A DNA stretch of 64,000 nucleotides, taken from the NCBI GenBank assembly GCA_015075365.1, contig JABTUN010000005.1:124001-188000 (forward strand), in the 5' to 3' direction. Both the position numbers and the translations under genes were made by a program. The stretch is from Verrucomicrobiaceae bacterium (GTDB lineage: Bacteria > Verrucomicrobiota > Verrucomicrobiia > Verrucomicrobiales > Verrucomicrobiaceae). Position 1 is the first letter of the stretch. Each line of letters starts with the position of its first letter. Below are positions 15,925-23,378 of the stretch, piece after piece. The notes under the pieces were generated by a model, which saw only the letters and a program-made list of their open reading frames with translations, did no database searches and was not told the origin of the DNA.

Positions 15925-17450
15925 GGAAATCCACATCTGCAATCAGTGATCATGTCAACACAGTCATCGTACGCTTTCTTTGCGCGTTTGGTCGCCTCAC
16001 GCTTAGCTTTAAGTTCTGCGAGGCTCTGTTGATATACTGCATTAGCCGCAACAGCAGCATCTGATGCAGCAAACGCATTCCACGTCGAAAGGCCTGCCAA
16101 AAGGCCAGAACCAAGTTCAAGAATTAGTCCAACCCTGCCCGAACCGCGAGTTCCTCCACTTGAAACTCTACGATTGCTAGTCATTGGCATATCAAATTTT
16201 CGAGAGGTTCTATTTACCCTCCCCAGCGGAGTTGTTTCTCTTACAGGGAGCCTATTCTTATACATTGTCATTCCGGCCATGGCACCGCCGAGGCCGGCCG
16301 CAGCAATAGCCCTGTTTGCAGCCCCAATAGCAGCTAGTGCGGCCGTCCCTGCTTGATCCGCGGCGTTCTGAGCAGCTTGCTCTTCGCGCTTGGCGTCCTC
16401 CCAAGCCTTCTTCTCAGTGTCGCAGCAATTCGGGAAGTCAGGAACCAGCCCCAAGAAATCGACTGCATTGATGGGATTGTTGTCTGAAAAATGGTAAAGG
16501 TTCGATCCCCCCAAATCCTCAATCGGGTCCTTGCAGGCCCACCTTCCCAGCGCTGGCAAGTAATACCGGTAGCCGTAGTTCAGCCAGCCCGTCTCCACGT
16601 CCTCAAATTGCCCCTGGAAACCAAACTCCATCGCGCACTCGCTGCTACTCCTCACCGTGTAGTCCGGGTTCAGGATCGTACGCAGGCCGAAGGCGCTGAA
16701 CTGGTAGCGCTCCTTCACGGCTCCTGCGCTGTCAGTGATCGCCGCTGGACTAAAGTAATCCATCAAGATGTAGCGCGTCTCGTTGAGTGAGGTGCCTCCC
16801 ACAGCCCGGTCGCGCCGGACCAGATCGTCACGATGCCTCGCTCCCCAGAGATAACTGGCCGCTGCTGTGGTTTCCGCATCCTTCCTCTCCTCCACCGGAC
16901 GCCACGCATCGTTGTAGTAGCTGTGCAGCGTCACATCCTCAGTGGTTGTGTGCCGGGTGATCCGGCGGTGCACACCGTCATACTGATAGGACGCCGTCGT
17001 GCCGCCGGGCACATGCTCCGCCTCCACGATCCGGCTCCACGCGTCCCATTTGAGTCCCCAGGAACTATCCCAATCCTGGCCGGGGCCGGGCACCGCCTCC
17101 ACCATGCGCCCCGCACGATCCGTGCGCATCCGCGCCGCCCCGCTCACCTCCATCAGGCGGTTCCCCTTGTCGTGCGTGCGCTCTTGATTCAGCGTTGCCA
17201 AGCCATTGGCGGCTGTCTGGTAGCCTTGCCAGTTCCCCGTCTCATCGTAATCCCAACGGAAACCCTGGGAAGGAATGCCCGCGATGGCACTCTGCGCCAG
17301 ATTGAGATCACCACGATCATCCCCGCTCACCTGACTGAGGGAGTCATACACATATGCGTTGTCCCAGCCCTGCGTGGTGGCGCGCTGCCGCCAGGTACGG
17401 CGGCTGTCACGGTCAAAGCCGTATTGAAGCTGTTCGAGGGTCGTTGGCAT
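15921..17450 (-). CDS. Rhs/YD-repeat C-terminal module with variable tip 1
   Basis: A 509-residue protein starting at ATG 17450 with MPTTLEQLQYGFDRD, directly after the segment that interrupts the Rhs core. Residues 1 to about 338 are Rhs core ending in GRWACKDPIEDLGG, then NLYHFSDNNPINAVDFLGL, the conserved border before the variable tip. The tip of about 165 residues opens with a Cys pair and an Ala/Gln/Glu-rich coiled segment, has two hydrophobic Gly/Ala stretches (AAAGLGGAMAGMTM and GLILELGSGLLAGL) and ends with a Lys/Arg-rich coil and CVDMITDCRCGFP. Hydrophobic stretches plus membrane partners suggest a membrane-acting tip, by inference only. The stop overlaps the next ATG. Confidence 0.8.
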   Translation of the reverse strand: MPTTLEQLQYGFDRDSRRTWRQRATTQGWDNAYVYDSLSQVSGDDRGDLNLAQSAIAGIPSQGFRWDYDETGNWQGYQTAANGLATLNQERTHDKGNRLMEVSGAARMRTDRAGRMVEAVPGPGQDWDSSWGLKWDAWSRIVEAEHVPGGTTASYQYDGVHRRITRHTTTEDVTLHSYYNDAWRPVEERKDAETTAAASYLWGARHRDDLVRRDRAVGGTSLNETRYILMDYFSPAAITDSAGAVKERYQFSAFGLRTILNPDYTVRSSSECAMEFGFQGQFEDVETGWLNYGYRYYLPALGRWACKDPIEDLGGSNLYHFSDNNPINAVDFLGLVPDFPNCCDTEKKAWEDAKREEQAAQNAADQAGTAALAAIGAANRAIAAAGLGGAMAGMTMYKNRLPVRETTPLGRVNRTSRKFDMPMTSNRRVSSGGTRGSGRVGLILELGSGLLAGLSTWNAFAASDAAVAANAVYQQSLAELKAKREATKRAKKAYDDCVDMITDCRCGFP

Positions 17451-17546
17451 GAGTCAGAGATGGTTGGCCGAAAAGAGAAAAAGGGTGAAAAAGGGCCGGG
17501 GTTTTTTTGAATTCTTTCCTCTCTTTCGGCGATTCGTTTCAGGTCA
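17451..17546 (-). other. Segment interrupting the Rhs core, with dispersed-repeat sequence
   Basis: The Rhs core frame reads up to a TGA at 17544-17546 (…QEILWLKNS) and restarts in the same frame at ATG 17450. The 93 bases between contain GGCCGAAAAGAGAAAAAGGG, a relative of the dispersed repeat found at about 38374, 38597, 38786, 63475-63505 and 63840-63872. It looks like insertion of a genomic short repeat that split the gene, with the ATG allowing re-initiation. Confidence 0.55.
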
Positions 17547-18374
17547 TGAGTTCTTGAGCCAGAGGATTTCCTGGGCGCGGTCGAAGCGGTCGTAGCCGGC
17601 ATAGATGTCCCCGGCATCGCCCGCTGGCGCGCCGGACTGCTGCTTGAAGGTGAGTTCCACGTCCGGCTGGGGCATCGCCACCTGCACCTGCCAGGCGGCC
17701 CCGGCATAGGTGTACTGGACGAGGTTGGATCCCTCTCCCTGCACCTTCTCCGCGCTCACGCGGTTGAGATGGTCGTTGATGCTCATCGACGCTCCATACT
17801 GGTATTCCAGGACACGCCCGTTGGGGTAGGTGACGCTGGTGCGACGGAGGATGTTCCCCGCGCCGGTGGTGTAGGCATAGCTCACCTTCGGCGTGCCGCC
17901 GCCTGTCGCGCCGCTGTGGCTCTGCACATCCTCCACAAGCTGCCCGAACGGGCCGTATGACCTCGCCACTTCATTGACAATGCTCCCGCCCGTCACCGCG
18001 CTGTGGCTGGTAACCTTGGAAAGCAGGCCACGGTTGTCATAGGTCCGGCTGATGCGGCGGACGGCAGTGTCCAGATGCGCGGCCAGGGTGGGCACACGGT
18101 CGTCGATGAGCTGGCCGATCTTGTCATAACCATACTCATGCACCGTGCCGTCCGCATCCGTGAACTCGACGACATCCCCCTGGCGGTTGTAGCCATACTC
18201 CAGGCGTGCATACACACCGTCCGGGCCGCTGTCCAGCGGGGCGGGGCGGTCATCGCTCTCGGGATAGATCTTGGCGCGCAGGAGGCGGTTGCTGGCGATG
18301 CCGCCATCCGCCAGCGTCGTGCCAAAGATCCAGCGCGTGACTTGATCCCCGGTGGTGGGATTCCGCAGCGTGAG

Positions 18375-18413
18375 CCGCTGGAGCTGGCCGCTGGAGCTGG
18401 CCGCTGGAGCTGG
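18375..18413 (-). repeat. Three perfect 13-bp tandem repeats that shift the Rhs frame
   Basis: The unit CCAGCTCCAGCGG (minus strand) occurs three times in a row. With one copy the codons read S-G-Q-L-Q-R-L-T-L-R-N-P-T-T-G in frame with the downstream core; three copies add 26 bases and break it, and four copies (39 bases) would restore it. Confidence 0.9.
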
Positions 18414-19316
18414 CCGCTGGCATGATACGCGAACTCGGTGGTGCGGGCGGACATGGAATCAGAAGAACTCGCTTTGGAGAGCGTGCCAGGAACAATGCCT
18501 TCCATGAGCTTGATGCGGCGGCCCAGGTGATCGTTCTCCCAACGCGTCTCGATGCCCATGGGGTCGATGCTGCGGTTGGCGTCCCCGCTGTCCTTGTAGA
18601 GCGTGGTGGACACCAGGATGGTGTCACTCCGGGCGGGGACCACGCCGGGACGCACGGGGGCGAGGCCGCCATTCGTGCCATAGTCCGCCGTGTTGCGCAC
18701 ACGACCGATGGCATCCGGCCAGGTCATCTGGTAGCTCACGCGGGCTTGGGGCTGGGTTCCTGTCGGTCCTTGGAGAGCACCAGCGCCAGTGGCGGTGTCG
18801 AGGCGCTTGCGAACGCGCGTTTCCGTCGTGTTGCCTCCGGCATCGTATACATTCTCAGACTGCTCCAGCACCGTGTCACTGCTGACATCGTTGGTGCAGC
18901 CAGAAGGCACGCCCGCCTGTCCGGGCACGCAGGCCAGATAAACGACGGTGGGCCGGTTCATGCCGTCATAAACGGTTTTGGTGAACGCGTTCCTTCCAGG
19001 TTCGCTGGCCTTGATGAGATTGCCCGCAGCATCATACCACCGCTGGCCCGCCAGCGTCTCCGTGATGTCTCCCGTCGCCGGATCGACGCCGTCAATCTCG
19101 CTCTTGTACACCCGCCCCCGGGCGTCGTAAAAGCGACGTGTGCGTCTGGTGCGGTTCTCGTCATCCACCGTGGTGTGGTAATCCGTCACCTGGGTGACGC
19201 GGTTCAGGTTGTCATGCTCCGTGACCGTGATCAGCCCCGCGTGCCGTCATCGGCCGTTTGAGAGACCTGGTTTCCGCGGTAGTCGTATGCATACATGATC
19301 ACCCGGTCGTTCCCGC

Positions 19317-19344
19317 TGGAAATGACGTCATGGAAATGACGTCA
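19317..19344 (-). repeat. Two perfect 14-bp tandem repeats in the Rhs remnant
   Basis: TGACGTCATTTCCA (minus strand) is duplicated exactly. A single copy would leave an open frame (H-P-D-V-I-S-S-G-N-D-R) into the YD repeats; the duplication brings in a TGA. Confidence 0.85.
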
Positions 19345-19466
19345 GGGTGCAACTGGCTGACAGAATGGTGTCCTCAGAGCAGACCGGAAGCTGCTGAGAA
19401 GCAGATGGAAAGCGAATGGGGCTGATCCGTCCTTCCAGCGGCTCCTTCCCGGGGTCCAGCCCCCAA

Positions 19467-19638
19467 CAGGCTGCTGAAAAGCACCACAAGACTGCGGACC
19501 GGGTCACTGCCCCGATCTACAGCAGTGCTCCGATCCACAGGATGACGGACCGGGTCACTGCCCCGATCTACAGCGCAGGTGCTCGAGCTGTTGTAGCACC
19601 GGCCAGTGGCCGGTGATGGCGTTGTTCAGCAGCCTGCT
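19467..19638. mobile_element. MITE-like dispersed palindromic element, copy 1
   Basis: A non-coding element bounded by inverted CAGGCTGCTGAAAA (19467-19480) and TTGTTCAGCAGCCTG at the right end. In inverse orientation it matches the element at 46576-46695 through CGCCATCACCG, CACTGGCCGGTGCTACAA, CGAGCACCTGCGCTGTAGAT and CGGGGCA/TTGACCCGGTC. This copy also has a perfect 29-bp internal duplication (19495-19523 and 19546-19574). It lies between the truncated Rhs end and the DUF1549/1553 gene, and no transposase frame is present, as expected of a MITE mobilised in trans. Confidence 0.75.
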
Positions 19639-19689
19639 AAGCACGGCGGAACTGGAAAGCACGCCGGGCTTTCATCGTACTTGGAGGCG

Positions 19690-22600
19690 ATGTTTTTCCG
19701 TTCCTGCCTTGCCTTCACTGTCTTGACCACCTTCGCACTCGCGGCGGGGAAGCTGGACTTCAACCGGGACATCCGGCCGATCCTGAGTGACAACTGCTTT
19801 GCCTGTCATGGCTTTGACGCGAAGAAGCGGAAGGCCGATCTGCGGCTGGACGTGCCGGAGGGCGCGTTCAAGGCCATCGACGGCGTGTTCCCGATCAAAC
19901 CGGGCGATGTGGAGGCGAGTTCGATCATCCAGCGCATCCTTTCGACCGATGAAGACGAGGTGATGCCGCCACCGGAGGCGCACAAGAAGGTCTCGCCCGC
20001 GCAGGTCGAGATTTTGAAGCGGTGGATCCAGGAGGGCGCGGAGTACAAGAAGCACTGGGCGTTTGAGCCGCCGGTCAAAACAGCGCCGCCAGTGGTCAGA
20101 GGCCAGAAGTCAGAGGTCAGAAGCGCCATTGATGCGTTTATTCAAGCACGACTGGCCGAGGAGGGGCTTTCGCCTGCGCCCGAGGCATCGAAGGAGACGC
20201 TGATCCGCCGCGTGACGCTCGATCTGACCGGTCTGCCGCCGACCTTGGGGGAGATCGACGCGTTTTTGGCGGACAGCAGCCCGGACGCGTATGAGAGGGT
20301 CGTCACCCGGCTGCTGAAGTCCGAGCGTTACGGGGAGCACATGGCGCGCTACTGGCTGGACGCGGCGCGCTATGCGGACACGCACGGCCTGCACCTCGAC
20401 AATGAGCGCAGCATGTGGCCTTACCGCGATTGGGTGGTGCGCGCCTTCAACCAGAACATCCCGTATGACGAGTTCACGATCTGGCAGCTCGCGGGCGATC
20501 TTTTGCCAAATGCGACCGTGGAACAGCAGATCGCCTCCGGTTTCAACCGCTGCAACGTGACCACGAGCGAGGGCGGCTCGATCAACGAGGAGTTCATCTT
20601 CCGCTATGCCGTGGACCGCGCGGACACGACGGTGGCGGTGTGGATGGGCCTCACAGCGGGCTGCGCGGTCTGCCACGACCACAAGTTCGATCCCATCAGC
20701 CAGAAGGAGTTTTATTCCCTTTACGCCTTTTTCAACAGTGCCGCCGATCCAGCCATGGATGGCAACATCCTGCTCACGCCGCCCATTTTGCGTCTAAGCA
20801 ACGACGGGCAGAAAAAGCAGCTCGCGGAGCTGGATCAACAAATCGCCGCGACGCAGGCAAAAATCCGCGAGGCGATCCTGTCGCTGAACTACACCGACCC
20901 GGCGTCGCTGAACCCGCCGCCGCCGGTGCAGACGAGCGAGGTCGCATGGTTTGAGGACGCGTTTCCCGCGAATGCGAACCTCGAATCAAGCGGCGGGCAT
21001 CCGACGAAGTTCGTGACGAAGGAGCAAGGCCCGGTGTTCAGCGGGAAGGCGGCGCTGACACGTTCGGCGACCGGTGTTTCGCAGGATTATTTCTCCGCGG
21101 GCGGAAATTTCACGATCCCGCCGAACGGGAAGCTCAGCGTGCAGTGCTTTGTGGATGAGAAGAATCCGCCGAAGGCCGTCATGGTGCAGTTTCACACGGC
21201 GGGCTGGAATCACCGCGCCGTGTGGGGTGAGGAGGGTGCGATTCCGTTTGGCAAGGTGCGCACGCCGGAGCGCGTGCGCGTGGGCAATCTGCCGGAGGCT
21301 GGCAAATGGGTGAAACTGGAGGTCACGGCCGAAAGGCTGGGTCTCAAGCCGGGCATGAAGGTCACGGGTTATGCCTTTACGCAATTTGGTGGCACGGTGA
21401 GCTGGGACAGGCTGGTGATGAGTTCACGCGTCGATCCGGCGAAGGACCCGCAGTGGTCATGGAAGGTGTGGACAGAGAGAAATCAGGGCAAGCGCGTGGC
21501 CGAGCTGCCGAACGATCTGCAAACGCTCGTGCGCGGCAAAAAACCGGCGGAATGGCCGGAGAAGGAGGTCGCGCGTCTCAAGGAGTGGTGGTTTGAAAAC
21601 GAGTATCAGGGTGCCCGCGAGATCGTGGAAGGCGTGCGCGGCGAAAAACTGGCGCTGGAGGCCAGAAAGAAGGCCCTGGATGATGTGATCCCCGCCACCT
21701 TCGTCATGGCAGACCTGCCGCAGCCGCGCGAGGCCTTCGTGATGGACCGCGGCCAGTATGACAAGCCGAAGGACAAGGTGGCCCGCGGCACCCCGGCCAT
21801 TTTTCCGGCTTTGCCGAAACAGGAGAACTACACGCGCCTGGACCTGGCGAAATGGCTCGTCAGCCCGCAGCATCCGCTGACGGCGCGCGTGCAGGTGAAC
21901 CGCCTGTGGCAGCAGTTCTTTGGCACCGGTTTGGTGAAGACGAGCAATGATTTCGGCTCCCAGGGCGAGCCGCCGAGCCATCCTGAGCTCCTCGACTGGC
22001 TGGCGGTGACATTCCGCGAGCAGGGATGGGACATGAAGGCGTTGGTGAAGATGATTGTCACCTCACACACCTACCGGCAGAGTCCGCAGTTCTCGGTTCC
22101 TGGTTTGCAGAAGGACCCGGAGAACCGTTTGTTGTCACATGGGCCGCGTTTCCGCCTGGATGCGGAGGTGGTGCGGGATTCGGCCCTGTTTGTCAGTGGA
22201 TTGCTCAGCCCGAAGATTGGCGGCAAAGGAGTGAAGCCCTACCAGCCGGAAAACATTTGGGAGCCGGTCGGTTTCGGTGGCAGCAACACGCGCAACTACA
22301 TCCAGGACCACGGCGAATCGCTCTACCGCCGCAGTCTTTACACCTTCTGGAAGCGCACCGCGCCTCCGCCGAACATGACCTCCTTTGACGCGCCGAACCG
22401 GGAAAGCTACTGCCTGCGCCGTGAGCGCAGCAACACGCCGCTACAGGCGCTCACCCTCATGAACGACGTGCAGTTTTTCGAGGCCGCGCGGAATTTCGCC
22501 CAGAGCGTGATGCGCAGCCACGCGGGCACCGATGCGCGCATCACGGCGATCTTCCGCAGCGCCACAGGCCGCTTCCCGAACGCCCAGGAGGCCGAAATCA

Positions 22601-22779
22601 TCCGCCAGGCGCTCGACAAGCACCTCGCTGCCTACAACGCGAAGCCCGAGGAGGCGAAAAAGGCCATCAGCTACGGCGAATCAAAAGCGGATGAGAAGCT
22701 GAACCCCGCCGAGCTCGCCGCGTGGACGATGGTGGCGAATCTCGTGATGAACCTCGACGAGGTCGTGACGAAGGGGTAG
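19690..22779 (+). CDS. DUF1549/DUF1553 protein with N-terminal planctomycete cytochrome C domain
   Basis: A 1029-residue exported protein. ATG 19690 begins a signal peptide (MFFRSCLAFTVLTTFALAAG); longer starts run into the dispersed element. Residues about 22-110 are the PSCyt1 domain with heme motif CFACHG and the start FNRDIRPILSDNC; about residues 135-340 are DUF1549/PSCyt2 (RYWLDAARYADTHG, DELTIWQLAGD-like DEFTIWQLAGDLLP, a second CXXCH as CAVCHDHKFDP); residues about 690-960 are DUF1553/PSD1 (LDLAKWLVSPQHPLTARV, VNRLWQQFFG, SHPELLDWLA, RRSLYTFWKR). A 28-base heptamer repeat has inserted in frame at about residues 135-146. These proteins normally pair with a DUF1501 protein; here that gene is 6 kb away. 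Confidence 0.92.
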   Translation: MFFRSCLAFTVLTTFALAAGKLDFNRDIRPILSDNCFACHGFDAKKRKADLRLDVPEGAFKAIDGVFPIKPGDVEASSIIQRILSTDEDEVMPPPEAHKKVSPAQVEILKRWIQEGAEYKKHWAFEPPVKTAPPVVRGQKSEVRSAIDAFIQARLAEEGLSPAPEASKETLIRRVTLDLTGLPPTLGEIDAFLADSSPDAYERVVTRLLKSERYGEHMARYWLDAARYADTHGLHLDNERSMWPYRDWVVRAFNQNIPYDEFTIWQLAGDLLPNATVEQQIASGFNRCNVTTSEGGSINEEFIFRYAVDRADTTVAVWMGLTAGCAVCHDHKFDPISQKEFYSLYAFFNSAADPAMDGNILLTPPILRLSNDGQKKQLAELDQQIAATQAKIREAILSLNYTDPASLNPPPPVQTSEVAWFEDAFPANANLESSGGHPTKFVTKEQGPVFSGKAALTRSATGVSQDYFSAGGNFTIPPNGKLSVQCFVDEKNPPKAVMVQFHTAGWNHRAVWGEEGAIPFGKVRTPERVRVGNLPEAGKWVKLEVTAERLGLKPGMKVTGYAFTQFGGTVSWDRLVMSSRVDPAKDPQWSWKVWTERNQGKRVAELPNDLQTLVRGKKPAEWPEKEVARLKEWWFENEYQGAREIVEGVRGEKLALEARKKALDDVIPATFVMADLPQPREAFVMDRGQYDKPKDKVARGTPAIFPALPKQENYTRLDLAKWLVSPQHPLTARVQVNRLWQQFFGTGLVKTSNDFGSQGEPPSHPELLDWLAVTFREQGWDMKALVKMIVTSHTYRQSPQFSVPGLQKDPENRLLSHGPRFRLDAEVVRDSALFVSGLLSPKIGGKGVKPYQPENIWEPVGFGGSNTRNYIQDHGESLYRRSLYTFWKRTAPPPNMTSFDAPNRESYCLRRERSNTPLQALTLMNDVQFFEAARNFAQSVMRSHAGTDARITAIFRSATGRFPNAQEAEIIRQALDKHLAAYNAKPEEAKKAISYGESKADEKLNPAELAAWTMVANLVMNLDEVVTKG
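20093..20124 (+). repeat. Heptamer-repeat insertion inside the DUF1549/1553 gene
   Basis: AGAGGCC, AGAAGTC, AGAGGTC and AGAAGCG follow one another as tandem degenerate heptamers, encoding R-G-Q-K-S-E-V-R-S in the linker between the cytochrome and DUF1549 domains. The same kind of heptamers make up the intergenic repeats near 38.3 and 63.7 kb. Confidence 0.7.
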
Positions 22780-22784
22780 GCGGG

Positions 22785-22814
22785 TTTCAGGTTCCAAGTT
22801 TCATGTTCCAGGTG
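22785..22814. repeat. Degenerate heptamer mosaic
   Basis: GTTTCAG, GTTCCAA, GTTTCAT and GTTCCAG run in tandem just after the DUF1549/1553 stop codon. No terminator-like stem is evident nearby. Confidence 0.6.
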
Positions 22815-22867
22815 CCTTGAGGCGCCGGCACGTGTCCAGCCGCGGTCTCTTTAAACCCGAGACGCTG

Positions 22868-23236
22868 TCATGCTTCAAACTCCGTCTCGCGATCCGCGGA
22901 GGAGAAGCAGATCACCATGTCAGCATCCATGCCGTCCAAGGCACGGGCATTGTGCCATTGTCCGGCGGGGATGGAGATCGTGTCTCCGGGATTGAGCAGG
23001 AATTTCTGCTCCCCGAGGCTGTGTTCAAGACGGCCGGAGATCAGGTGGAGGATTTCGTCGCAGTTAGGGTGGCGGTGACGCGGATTGGCCTGCCCGGCCG
23101 GGATGATGACCCGGCCAAACGTCATTGTGGTCGAGTTCCCCAACTCACGGGAGGCCAGCCAGGTGAGTTTTCCCCACGGCTGGTCAATAGGGATGCCTTG
23201 TGACGGGGTGCGGACAGGAGAGTCGGACGGTGGCAT
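22868..23236 (-). CDS. Cupin-domain protein
   Basis: A 122-residue single-domain cupin. The two cupin motifs are visible: motif 1 around PRHRHPNCDEILHLISG (metal ligands His-X-His and Glu) at residues about 53-70 and motif 2 around GDTISIPAGQWHN at about 85-97 with the last His. Such proteins bind a divalent metal and act as small dioxygenases, isomerases or sensors; the substrate is not evident. No signal peptide, so cytoplasmic. It is divergent from the PelA-like gene with an AT-rich 142-base gap. Confidence 0.85.
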   Translation of the reverse strand: MPPSDSPVRTPSQGIPIDQPWGKLTWLASRELGNSTTMTFGRVIIPAGQANPRHRHPNCDEILHLISGRLEHSLGEQKFLLNPGDTISIPAGQWHNARALDGMDADMVICFSSADRETEFEA

Positions 23237-23292
23237 GAGCGGAGAGGTAAACGCATGAGGGAAAAGGGTCTTTTTGAGTAAACAAATTGTAA

Positions 23293-23321
23293 TTCACCAG
23301 ATTGATTATTGATTCTATAAT
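23293..23321 (+). promoter_or_regulatory. Candidate sigma70-type promoter upstream of the pelA-like gene
   Basis: A perfect TATAAT at 23316-23321 lies in a strikingly AT-rich stretch, with TTCACC at 23293-23298 as a weak -35 box at 17-base spacing. It points toward the PelA-like gene whose ATG is at 23379. The assignment is by motif only. Confidence 0.4.
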
Positions 23322-23378
23322 TTGAATTGCTAGAATGCAGTTATTCGCAGAAGTGCGAAAATTCATCTCTAGAACGCC

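Larger units (their letters stand above)
17544..19344 (-). pseudogene. Degenerate Rhs/YD-repeat core, 5'-truncated and frameshifted
   Basis: YD-repeat protein sequence runs across three frames: YAYDYRGNQVSQTADDGT near 19270, the long stretch from 19230 to 18415 (FYDARGRVYKSE, RWYDAAGNLIKASEPG, HLGRRIKLMEG) and the stretch from 18374 to 17544 (LEYGYNRQGDVVEF, YGYDKIGQLIDD, YDRFDRAQEILW). The frame breaks fall exactly at repeats: a 14-bp duplication at 19317-19344, a C4 tract at 19235-19238 where one more C would restore the frame, and three 13-bp units at 18375-18413. Upstream of 19344 no Rhs sequence or signal peptide is found, so the usual long N-terminus is gone. The remnant may serve as a recombination substrate for the tip modules. 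Confidence 0.75.
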
